This document shows positions 7,828 to 14,623 of a stretch of DNA of 34,596 nt, one piece after another (positions within the stretch are counted from its first letter, which is position 1; every line of letters starts with the position of its first letter). Both the position numbers and the translations under genes were made by a program. This DNA comes from Oxalobacteraceae bacterium UBA6704 (GTDB lineage: Bacteria; Pseudomonadota; Gammaproteobacteria; Burkholderiales; Burkholderiaceae_D), in the NCBI GenBank assembly GCA_002454505.1, contig DKJA01000173.1, positions 15,819-50,414 on the forward strand. The letters are read 5' to 3'. The notes under the pieces are model-generated. The model was not told the origin of the DNA. It searched no databases and saw only the letters and a list, made by a program, of their open reading frames with translations.

Positions 7828-7935
7828 TCGTGTCCACCATGGGGGCGCAGCTGGGGTTTCGTAGGGCAAGCACTACGCCAGCGAAGCGGTAATGGCATGC
7901 ATGCCATTACTCCTTTCAACCCTCTTTTTGGACAC
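7828..7935. repeat. Third, expanded or disrupted copy of the GTGTCC/GGACAC repeat
   Basis: The unit starts GTGTCCACCATGGGG at 7828 and closes with CAACCCTCTTTTTGGACAC at 7917-7935. Its ends therefore match the pair just upstream, but the middle is about 70 bp longer. The extra interior holds a CGTAG...CTACG stem and the 22-bp palindrome listed separately. Either extra sequence was inserted into a standard unit, or this is a longer variant of the repeat. Together with 7671-7769 it fills most of the gap between 7583 and the promoter; no gene is visible there. Confidence 0.65.
7889..7910. promoter_or_regulatory. Perfect 22-bp palindrome, candidate activator-binding site
   Basis: Half-site GTAATGGCATG at 7889-7899 is followed directly by its exact complement at 7900-7910. 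Its centre lies about 96 bases upstream of the start site predicted from the sigma-54 promoter at 7970-7985. That is the usual distance for an enhancer bound by a sigma-54 activator. It lies inside the third repeat unit, so it may instead be part of a mobile repeat. Only one copy was noticed, whereas sigma-54 activators often use two. Confidence 0.45.
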
Positions 7936-7969
7936 GAAGCCAGCAGTAATGGGCACCGCACACTTCCGC

Positions 7970-7985
7970 TGGCACGTCGCTTGCA
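7970..7985 (+). promoter_or_regulatory. Sigma-54 (-24/-12) promoter of the unknown eight-gene cluster
   Basis: TGGCACGTCGCTTGCA matches the RpoN consensus TGGCACG-N4-TTGCW at every specified base, with the invariant GG and GC at the required spacing. Transcription should start near 7996, leaving a leader of about 47 nt before the ATG at 8043. A sigma-54-dependent activator gene is encoded at the other end of the cluster (16007-17368), which independently supports this reading. Confidence 0.85.
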
Positions 7986-8042
7986 CTTACCCCGCCAGGC
8001 GTCGCATCCTGCCGCGCCGAGAACCGCCAGCCGGAGCGTGTC

Positions 8043-8612
8043 ATGAACGAAGCCTTCATCCTGCCTGCCCCAACTCATGCTGATCGCCGCCTGCTGGACT
8101 ACCGCCCGGAGCTTGAGTTGTTCGGTGCGCCGGAAGGCATGGCGGCGTGGCGCGACGAATACGGCGAAATGGATTTCGCCGCGCGGTTGCTCGAAGCGCA
8201 GTCGCCGGACGAGTTGCGGCCGGTGCTGGCCGACATCGTCGGCCAGGCCGGCAGCGGCAGGCCGGGCGCGCTGAATGCGCCCATCGTCGGCGTGCTCGAT
8301 CGGGCCGCGCGGCTTGTCTTTCCCATCGATGCCAGCCGCGCGCCGGCGGACCTGAAACGCAAGGCGGCCGGCATCTTCGGCCTGGAGCTGGAAGGCCTGT
8401 CGCCCGAGGACAAGGAGTTCGAAGTGGCCCGCCGTTTCGTGCGGCTGGCCGGCGAGGCGGCGCAGCAGGCCTTTGCGCGCACGGCGCAGCCGCCGCAGCA
8501 GGCGCTGGCCGCGTCGGCGCGCCGCAATGCGCCCGGCCTGCGGCTGCAAGGCACGCAGCAAACGGGCCGGTGGCGCCGCAACGGCGCGCGGATCGAAGTA
8601 CTGGATTGTTAG
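8043..8612 (+). CDS. Unknown-family paralog 1 of the sigma-54 cluster (189 aa)
   Basis: Not assignable to a described function. By eye it is collinear with the products of 8665-9375 and 14624-15190. Shared blocks are 'AARLLEAQSPDELRPVL' near residue 38, then 'LGLELEGLSPEDKEFEVARR' with 'FVRLAGEAAQQAF' (from about 116), then 'ARRNAPGLRL'. It lacks the Gly-zipper stretch of its two relatives and has a shorter hydrophobic segment 'APIVGVLDRAARLVF' in its place. It ends in 'GRWRRNGARIEVLDC', a tail shared with the 8665 product. No signal peptide is visible. It is the first gene after the sigma-54 promoter. The call of a real gene rests on the paralogy and position. Confidence 0.8.
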   Translation: MNEAFILPAPTHADRRLLDYRPELELFGAPEGMAAWRDEYGEMDFAARLLEAQSPDELRPVLADIVGQAGSGRPGALNAPIVGVLDRAARLVFPIDASRAPADLKRKAAGIFGLELEGLSPEDKEFEVARRFVRLAGEAAQQAFARTAQPPQQALAASARRNAPGLRLQGTQQTGRWRRNGARIEVLDC

Positions 8613-8664
8613 CCGGGCGGTGCGGCCGTTCCGGATTGTGTTTGACTTTCAACGGGAGCTCATC

Positions 8665-9375
8665 ATGCACGACATCGATCGCACGACGCTGGAATTCGGC
8701 CAGGAGGCCAGTTTCGAAACGGAGCAGTACGAATTCGGCCAGGGAGAGTGGAGCGGCGAGGGCGGCGGCCTGCTGTCCGAGGCCGACGAGATGGAGCTGG
8801 CCAACGAACTGCTCTCCGTCAGCAACGAGCAGGAGCTGGACCAGTTCCTCGGCAGCTTCCTCAAAAAGGCCGCGTCGGTGGCCGGCAACGTGATCAGGTC
8901 GCCCGTCGGCCAGGCCATCGGCGGCGTGCTGAAAGGCGTGGCGAAGAAGGCGATCCCGCTGGCCGGCGGTGCGATCGGCGGTTACTTCGGCGGCCCGCTG
9001 GGCGCGAAGATCGGCAGCGGCCTGGCCTCGGCGGCCGGCAGCGCGCTGGGCCTGGAAGCGGAAGGCGAAATGAGCGGCGAGGACCGCGAGTTCGAAGGCG
9101 CCAAGACCTTCGTGAAGATCGCCGCCGACACGGTCAACCGTGCGGCGCAGGCCCGCGGCGGCGACCCGCGGCAGATCGCACAAGCCGCCGCCACTGCCGC
9201 CGCCCGCCAGTTCGCGCCGGCCTTGCTCGGGCAGGGCCAGGGACAAAGCCAGGGCCAGGGGCAGAACCGCGGCGCCCAGGGCCAGCAAGGCCGCACTGGC
9301 GCGAACGGCAGCCGCGGTGCACCGAGCGGCCGGTGGATGCGGCAGGGCCGCAAGATCGTCCTGTACGGCGCCTGA
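8665..9375 (+). CDS. Unknown-family paralog 2, Gly-zipper protein (236 aa)
   Basis: Not recognised functionally. An acidic, aromatic N-terminus ('LEFGQEASFETEQYEFGQGE') precedes the block 'ELANELLSVSNEQELDQFLG' (about residues 49-68). A roughly 50-residue Gly/Ala-rich hydrophobic segment follows, with repeated GxxxG spacing ('GGAIGGYFGGPLGAKIGSG'), as in glycine-zipper membrane peptides. Next come the family block 'EDREFEGAKTFVKIAAD' and a Gln/Gly linker ('GQGQGQSQGQGQ'). The tail is 'SGRWMRQGRKIVLYGA'. The start at 8665 follows GGGAGCTC and fits the alignment of the paralogs; the frame is open further upstream without a start signal. No signal peptide. Membrane insertion is a guess from composition. 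Confidence 0.82.
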   Translation: MHDIDRTTLEFGQEASFETEQYEFGQGEWSGEGGGLLSEADEMELANELLSVSNEQELDQFLGSFLKKAASVAGNVIRSPVGQAIGGVLKGVAKKAIPLAGGAIGGYFGGPLGAKIGSGLASAAGSALGLEAEGEMSGEDREFEGAKTFVKIAADTVNRAAQARGGDPRQIAQAAATAAARQFAPALLGQGQGQSQGQGQNRGAQGQQGRTGANGSRGAPSGRWMRQGRKIVLYGA

Positions 9376-9380
9376 CGGCC

Positions 9381-10652
9381 ATGGCCATCGGTGCCCATGC
9401 CGCCTGGATGCTGGCCCAGGAGGCGCGCTCGCTGCTGAACCGGATCGACCGCATGCAGCCGTTCGCGCTGATCGAGCCGATGGTGCCGGCCGCCGCGCTG
9501 CCGCCGGCCGCGCAGGCGGCGATCGAACGGCACCTGACGCTGGGCCGGCGCGAGCTGCGCGCGATGGTGCGGCAGTTCCTCGCCTGGCTGCGCGGGCCGG
9601 CCGCACGGCGCGGATCGGCGGCCGATGCGCAGCGCCGCTTCACGTTCGTGCGGCTCAAATTCAACGCGGCGCTGACGCAGTTCGACCTGTTCATCGACGT
9701 CGTCACGCAGCGCAGCGAACATGGCAACGGCGTGTGGATCGCCGGGCTCGATGCCGTATCGGCCGATGCCCTGCGGCTGCCCGGCGGCTACTTCGATCCG
9801 CCGCCGCTGGTCTGCTACCTGGACCGGGGGCCCGGCGCGGCGATCCGGCGTGCCCGCACGCGGCTGCCGGGTGGCGGCGAGAATCCGGTCGCCATCATTC
9901 GCGTGCCGCGCGAACGGATGATCGGCAGCAGCATCGCGTCGTCGCTGGTCCACGAGGTGGGCCATCAGGGCGCCGCGCTGCTGGACCTGGTGGCATCGCT
10001 GCGGCCCGTGCTGCAGGCCTTGCAGCAGGGCGGCAGCGGTCCGCCGCAGGTGTGGCAGCTGTGGGAACGGTGGATCTCGGAAGTGGTGGCGGATTTCTGG
10101 TCGCTGGCCCGCGTGGGCGTGGTGGCGACGCTGGGGCTGATCGGCGTACTGAGCCTGCCCCGCGTGTTTGTCTTCCGCCTGAATACCGACGATCCGCACC
10201 CCGTGCCCTGGCTGCGCGTGAAGCTCAGTTGCGCGCTGGGCCGGCTGCTGTATCCGCACCCGCAGTGGACCCGCATCGAGCGTGTATGGGATGCCTACTA
10301 TCCGCTGGCCGGCCTCGCGCTGCAGGAGCGGCGCCTGCTCGAAGCGCTGACGGCCAGCCTGCCGGCCATGGCGGGCCTGCTGGCGAACCACCGGCCCAGG
10401 CGGCTGCGCGGTGCATCGCTGATGGAGGCGATGGCCGTGCGCCAGCGGCAGCCGGCCGTGCTGGCGCGGCTGTTCCGCAGCTGGCACGCGGCGCCGCAAC
10501 GCATGTATGACGGCGCACCGTCGCTGGTGCTGGCCGTGATCGGGCAGGCGCGCGCCGACGGCCTGCTGGCGCCGGAAGACGAGAGCGTGCTGCTGGAGCG
10601 GCTGCTGTCGCACTGGGCCATGCGCGCGACCCTGGAATCTTCGGCACGGTGA
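9381..10652 (+). CDS. HExxH putative zinc metalloprotease of unknown family (423 aa)
   Basis: The motif 'SSLVHEVGHQGAALLDL' (His191, Glu192, His195) has the form of a zinc metallopeptidase site. A 'SEVVADFW' segment (Glu234, Asp238) lies 39 residues later, where gluzincins place their third ligand Glu and a supporting Asp. There is no signal peptide, and only one short hydrophobic stretch (about 245-262) is visible, so it is probably cytoplasmic. I cannot place it in a named peptidase family; the rest is helical and Arg/Ala-rich. It starts 5 nt after the paralog-2 stop without a clear ribosome site, suggesting translational coupling. Likely substrates within the cluster are the three paralogs, which is pure inference. 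Confidence 0.8.
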   Translation: MAIGAHAAWMLAQEARSLLNRIDRMQPFALIEPMVPAAALPPAAQAAIERHLTLGRRELRAMVRQFLAWLRGPAARRGSAADAQRRFTFVRLKFNAALTQFDLFIDVVTQRSEHGNGVWIAGLDAVSADALRLPGGYFDPPPLVCYLDRGPGAAIRRARTRLPGGGENPVAIIRVPRERMIGSSIASSLVHEVGHQGAALLDLVASLRPVLQALQQGGSGPPQVWQLWERWISEVVADFWSLARVGVVATLGLIGVLSLPRVFVFRLNTDDPHPVPWLRVKLSCALGRLLYPHPQWTRIERVWDAYYPLAGLALQERRLLEALTASLPAMAGLLANHRPRRLRGASLMEAMAVRQRQPAVLARLFRSWHAAPQRMYDGAPSLVLAVIGQARADGLLAPEDESVLLERLLSHWAMRATLESSAR

Positions 10653-10673
10653 TTGACCATTGAGGAGAACGAC

Positions 10674-12848
10674 ATGAGTACGAGGAAATTGACAAGGACG
10701 GCCGCGGCGCAGCTGGGCACCGTGCAGGTGACGGTGCGCGATACCGCCAGCGGCATTCCGCTGGTCGGCGCCGCGATTCGCCTGTACCGGGGCTACGATA
10801 GCGGCGGCGTGGCACTCACCACGTGCGGCGATGCGCAACTGGTGAACTGGGACCAGTCGCCGCACCAGGAGTGGGCGACCGGTTTCACGGGGCCGACCGG
10901 CAAGATCACGTTTTCCAACGTGGTGCCCGGCGTGCACTTCATCATGCTGGACAATGTGACGCCGTTCATCGACAACACGCTGCTGGTCCAGTGCATCAAG
11001 GTGACCGAGGGCAGCCTGCACGCGATCGGCTTCGAACTGGGGATCGACCCGGTGGTTGCGCTGTCCTTCGAACCGCCGGCGCAGGCCACCACGCGCACCG
11101 ACGATGCGTTCGTCGGCAACCGGGCCATCGTCGACGTCACCTTCCATGGCATGGACAAGGCGATGGCGGGCGACGTGGTGCTGGAGGTGGACGAAGCCTG
11201 GCTGCCCCGTGCGGGCCAGAGCTGGTCCTGCGGCCAGCTGATACGCAAGCCGGGCCGGCACCGCTTCGACGGCCAGCTGGTGTTTGCGCGGCGGCCCGGC
11301 CAGGTGATCGTCACGCCCGGCCTGACGGCCGAGGAGGCCCTGGCCGGCGCCACGCTTGCACTGAGTGCCGTCTTCGATGCGGAAGAGCGCATGCCGCAGC
11401 CGATCTCCGGCAATATCGGCGTCTCTCTGTCACGCAGCGAGACCGAGGCAACGCCCGACCTGGCGCTGTGGACGCTGATCCGCAACAGCACGGAAGCGCT
11501 GTCGTTCAACAACTACATGGATTTTCTCGACCAGCTGTTCTGCACACCGTCCGGCGATGCGGGCGTCGCGCCGTTCGAGCGGGCCCGCTTCCCCGCCAAG
11601 AACGCCGCCTTCCAGGCCCTGAAGAGCCGCCGCGCGCTGCCGTTCACGGATGCCGAAGCGTACCGGGTGCTGAAGGCCGCCACCGAAGCCTTCGTGATGG
11701 TCAACTGCGGCGTGCTGCGCCCGCCGTTTGCGTTCGATCCCGTCAACGACAGCGCCTACCTCGACCGCCGCGACATCCCGGCCAGCGGCTCGCTGGAAGA
11801 CACGCTGGTCAACGACTACCTGCAGTCGGTGGACGGCACGTCGATGCTGCCTTATCTGTCGGTCATCCGCCGCAAGCTGCCGGACGTGCCCATCATCGTG
11901 CGCGACGGCCAGGAACACGAGGCGGAACTGTGCTTCGGCATCATCCAGGAGCGGCTGGCGAATCCCTGCCTGATCGAACTGATCTGGAGCTACTGGCAGG
12001 AAGAGGGCATGCTGGTGCAGACGATGAACGTGATCACGCAGCGCTTCCAGAACCTGCGTTCGCCGACGATGATCAACGACCCGCTGGCCAACACGGAAAT
12101 CGACATGCTGCGACCGCTGAACAATCTGCTGTGGGGCTATACGCAGGACGAGCAGCATCGCCTCACCGTCGTGCGCCGCAATTACGAGTACGACCACCAT
12201 TACGGCGTGCGGCTGGACGGCAAGGCGGTGCGCAATCTGCGGCCGGCCGACAGCCGATCGAAATTCCTCGAGGCCTTCAATCACCTGCTGCGGCTGTTGA
12301 CGAGCTTCTACAAGCAGGACGACGACACCACCGTGAAAGCCGATGCCTTCCCGATCCTGAACGCGCTGAAGGAAGTGCACCTGATCCTGTCGCAGGGCGC
12401 GCACAATCAGTATGGCGACCTGCCATCGACTGCCCGCATCGAAATGCTGATGCAGCAATGGCTGCTGGCGCGGCCGGAGTTCCGCGAGTTCCTGCCCACG
12501 CGCGTGATGGTGGCGTATCCGGAACCGTGGATGGACCGCGTCGATGCGATGAAGAAGGTACAGACGTGGAGCGACACCAGCGTGATGCACTTCCGGAACC
12601 TGGCGATCTTTGGCGAACAGCTGCTGCTGTCGATCCGCTTCGGCCACTGGAGCGATGTGTATGAAGCCACGCAGGCCTTCAACTGGGCGCGCTTCTGGCG
12701 GCCGCAGGCCCAGGGCTATATCCATGCCTACCGGGCGGCGACGGGCGTCGACCTGTCGCTCGACTCGGTCAGTCCGGGCGAGGAAGCCACGCTGCCGTCC
12801 GTGCTGCTGCGGCAGCGGCTCGCCCAGCAGCAGCGCAGCGGCGTGTGA
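10674..12848 (+). CDS. Large protein with N-terminal transthyretin-like domain (724 aa), function unknown
   Basis: The start at ATG 10674 is chosen because GAGGAGA sits 5 nt upstream; a TTG at 10653 is in frame but has no such signal. Residues about 15-110 resemble a carboxypeptidase-regulatory/CNA-B beta sandwich ('VQVTVRDTASGIPLVGAAIR' and, later, 'GPTGKITFSNVVPGVHFIML'). A second beta-rich region (about 140-250) and a long helical part follow, with 'NNYMDFLDQLFCTPS', 'LIELIWSYWQEEGMLVQTMN' and 'WARFWRPQAQGYIHAYRA'. No catalytic motif stands out. No signal peptide is seen, which is odd because such sandwich domains are often extracytoplasmic. It is the largest product of the cluster and could be a scaffold. 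Confidence 0.82.
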   Translation: MSTRKLTRTAAAQLGTVQVTVRDTASGIPLVGAAIRLYRGYDSGGVALTTCGDAQLVNWDQSPHQEWATGFTGPTGKITFSNVVPGVHFIMLDNVTPFIDNTLLVQCIKVTEGSLHAIGFELGIDPVVALSFEPPAQATTRTDDAFVGNRAIVDVTFHGMDKAMAGDVVLEVDEAWLPRAGQSWSCGQLIRKPGRHRFDGQLVFARRPGQVIVTPGLTAEEALAGATLALSAVFDAEERMPQPISGNIGVSLSRSETEATPDLALWTLIRNSTEALSFNNYMDFLDQLFCTPSGDAGVAPFERARFPAKNAAFQALKSRRALPFTDAEAYRVLKAATEAFVMVNCGVLRPPFAFDPVNDSAYLDRRDIPASGSLEDTLVNDYLQSVDGTSMLPYLSVIRRKLPDVPIIVRDGQEHEAELCFGIIQERLANPCLIELIWSYWQEEGMLVQTMNVITQRFQNLRSPTMINDPLANTEIDMLRPLNNLLWGYTQDEQHRLTVVRRNYEYDHHYGVRLDGKAVRNLRPADSRSKFLEAFNHLLRLLTSFYKQDDDTTVKADAFPILNALKEVHLILSQGAHNQYGDLPSTARIEMLMQQWLLARPEFREFLPTRVMVAYPEPWMDRVDAMKKVQTWSDTSVMHFRNLAIFGEQLLLSIRFGHWSDVYEATQAFNWARFWRPQAQGYIHAYRAATGVDLSLDSVSPGEEATLPSVLLRQRLAQQQRSGV

Positions 12849-13885
12849 AGCCGGTTGCAGACTTCACCAGTGCGCTGTACCTGGGCATGCGGCATCCGTC
12901 CGGTGTACTGGATAGCTGGCCGGCCCTGACGTTGGGAAAGCCGGCTGCGCTGGCGGAGGTGCCGGGCGCGCGGAATGTGGCGCTGGCGCTGGCTGCCTTG
13001 CAGGGCTGCCCTGCGGCGACGCTGCTGCCGTCCACGCTGCACCTGTTCTGGGACCTGTTCGGCATGCTGGCGCGCGAGCGGTTCGTTGTGTTGGTCGATG
13101 GCGCAGCGTATCCCGTGGCGCGCTGGGGCGTGGAACGGGCCGTCGGCCTTGGTCTGCCGCTGCGGGTATTCCGCCATGCCGACGTGCCGGCGTTACGGGC
13201 ACTCATGGCGACGGTGCGTGCGGCGCGGCGCCGGCCGCTGGTGCTGGCGGATGGCTACAGCCCGGGCACTGGGCGTGCACCGCCGCTGGCCGATTATGCG
13301 GCGCTGGTGGCGCCCAGCGATGGCCTGCTGGTGCTGGACGATACGCAGGCGCTGGGCGTGATTGGCGCGCAGGGCGGCGGATCCGTCCGGGCGCATGGGC
13401 TGGCGGGCGCGCCGGTGCTGGCTGGCGCATCGCTGGCAAAAGGCTTCGGCGTGCCGCTGGCCGTGCTGGCCGGCGGCGCGGACCTGATCCGGCGCTTCGA
13501 GGCGGCCAGCGATACGCGGCTGCATGCAAGCCCGCCATCGGTGGCCGCGGTGGCCGCGGCACGCCATGCGCTGGCGCTGAACGCCGCTTGCGGCGATGCA
13601 TTGCGGGCCACGCTGGCGGCGCACGTCGCCGGGTTTCGTGCTGCGCTGGCAGCCGATGACCTGGCCTGCGCGGGCGGCGCGTTTCCCGTGCAGGTGGTGC
13701 GCCTGCCTGGCTGGATGGACCTGGCTGCCGCGCATGCGGCCCTGCGCCGCGATGGCGTGCTGGCAGTACCGCAGTACAGGAAGGGGGCGGCGCTGCTGGC
13801 GTTCCTGCTGCGCGCCGATCACACGGCGGCCGACATCGGCAGGGCGGCCAGGGCATTGCGACATCTTGTGAAGGAGCTGGCATGA
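12845..13885 (+). CDS. PLP-dependent acyltransferase-like enzyme, AONS/KBL class (346 aa)
   Basis: Fold-type I PLP enzyme resembling the alpha-oxoamine synthases (8-amino-7-oxononanoate synthase, 2-amino-3-ketobutyrate CoA ligase), which join an amino acid to an acyl-CoA. The cofactor Asp lies in 'LVLDDTQALGVIG' (Asp165/166), and the Schiff-base Lys is Lys199 in 'GASLAKGFGVP'. The family's usual His in 'DDAHG' is Gln168 here. At 346 residues it is shorter than the typical 385-400 and lacks the N-terminal arm. It starts with GTG, overlapping the upstream stop by 4 nt (GTGA). The altered His and short length suggest a divergent substrate or altered chemistry; biotin synthesis is unlikely because no bio genes are near. 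Confidence 0.82.
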   Translation: MKPVADFTSALYLGMRHPSGVLDSWPALTLGKPAALAEVPGARNVALALAALQGCPAATLLPSTLHLFWDLFGMLARERFVVLVDGAAYPVARWGVERAVGLGLPLRVFRHADVPALRALMATVRAARRRPLVLADGYSPGTGRAPPLADYAALVAPSDGLLVLDDTQALGVIGAQGGGSVRAHGLAGAPVLAGASLAKGFGVPLAVLAGGADLIRRFEAASDTRLHASPPSVAAVAAARHALALNAACGDALRATLAAHVAGFRAALAADDLACAGGAFPVQVVRLPGWMDLAAAHAALRRDGVLAVPQYRKGAALLAFLLRADHTAADIGRAARALRHLVKELA

Positions 13886-14601
13886 ACGAGCAATTCGAAA
13901 TGCTGCCGTTCGCGGCGGGCGAAATGGAAGAGGAACGGGGCCGCAACGGCGGCCGGCCGACGGGCCGGCCCGTCTACCGGGCCGGCGCGCGTCCAGGCAA
14001 GGGACCGGCGACACGTCCTGCGCCGCGGCCGCAGCCCCGGCCCGGCAAGCCGCGCTGGCCCCGCGGCCCATACTGGGGGCCGTTCTACGGCGGTGGCGGC
14101 GTGATGGTCAGCGAGCCGTTCGGCTATCCCGTGCCCATGCCCGTCGAGTCGCCGCCCGGCGACGATGCGGAACCGGGATTCGAGCCCGCGGACTTCCCGG
14201 CGCAGGACGAGCTGCCGCCGACCATCGCGGCAACCATCGGCCGGCTGCCGGCGGGCGACCGGCCGGCCTACGTGGCGCTGGGCCCGATCCTGACGGCGCG
14301 CCGCGATCCGCGCGCCACCGGGCCGGGCTTCTATCTGATCGAATTCACGGCGGACGGCCGCCAGCGCGCCTACAGCGGCCAGACGGACAACCTGCAGCGC
14401 CGGCTGCAGCAGCACATCCTGTGCGGCGCGATGATGGGCCTGCCGCTGGCGAACCACCGCGTGTACGTGGCGCAGTCCCGGCTGGCGGACGGCCCGCGGC
14501 GCGCCATCGAATACCGGATACACGACGATATGTTCCGCAACAGTCCCGGCGTGCTGACCAACCAGCGCCGCGAACTGGAACTCGAGGTTCTGGGCTGGTA
14601 G
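13882..14601 (+). CDS. GIY-YIG-domain protein with disordered Pro/Arg/Gly-rich N-terminus (239 aa)
   Basis: The C-terminal ~95 residues form a GIY-YIG nuclease-type domain. It has 'GFYLIEF' (149-155), 'AYSGQTDNLQRRLQQH' with Tyr164 and Arg173, a metal-ligand candidate Glu210 in 'RRAIEYRIHDDM', and 'LTNQRRELELE' (Asn227). The full catalytic set appears present, although 'GIY/YIG' reads GFY/YSG. The first 140 residues are low complexity (PRPQPRPGKPRWPRGPYWG) and begin 'EQFEMLPFAAGEMEEE', which is echoed in the gene 14624-15190. Overlap is ATGA with the upstream gene and the ribosome site is AAGGAG. DNA cleavage is known for the family; the target here is unknown. Confidence 0.83.
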   Translation: MNEQFEMLPFAAGEMEEERGRNGGRPTGRPVYRAGARPGKGPATRPAPRPQPRPGKPRWPRGPYWGPFYGGGGVMVSEPFGYPVPMPVESPPGDDAEPGFEPADFPAQDELPPTIAATIGRLPAGDRPAYVALGPILTARRDPRATGPGFYLIEFTADGRQRAYSGQTDNLQRRLQQHILCGAMMGLPLANHRVYVAQSRLADGPRRAIEYRIHDDMFRNSPGVLTNQRRELELEVLGW

Positions 14602-14623
14602 AGCAGCGTAAGAGGAGAAGACC

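Noticed and set aside
10643..10660. Second sigma-54-like sequence GGCACGGTGATTGA before the 724-aa gene
   Set aside because: The -12 element reads TTGA instead of TTGC, losing the invariant GC, and the leading T of the -24 element is changed. It lies across a gene junction within the operon and is probably chance.
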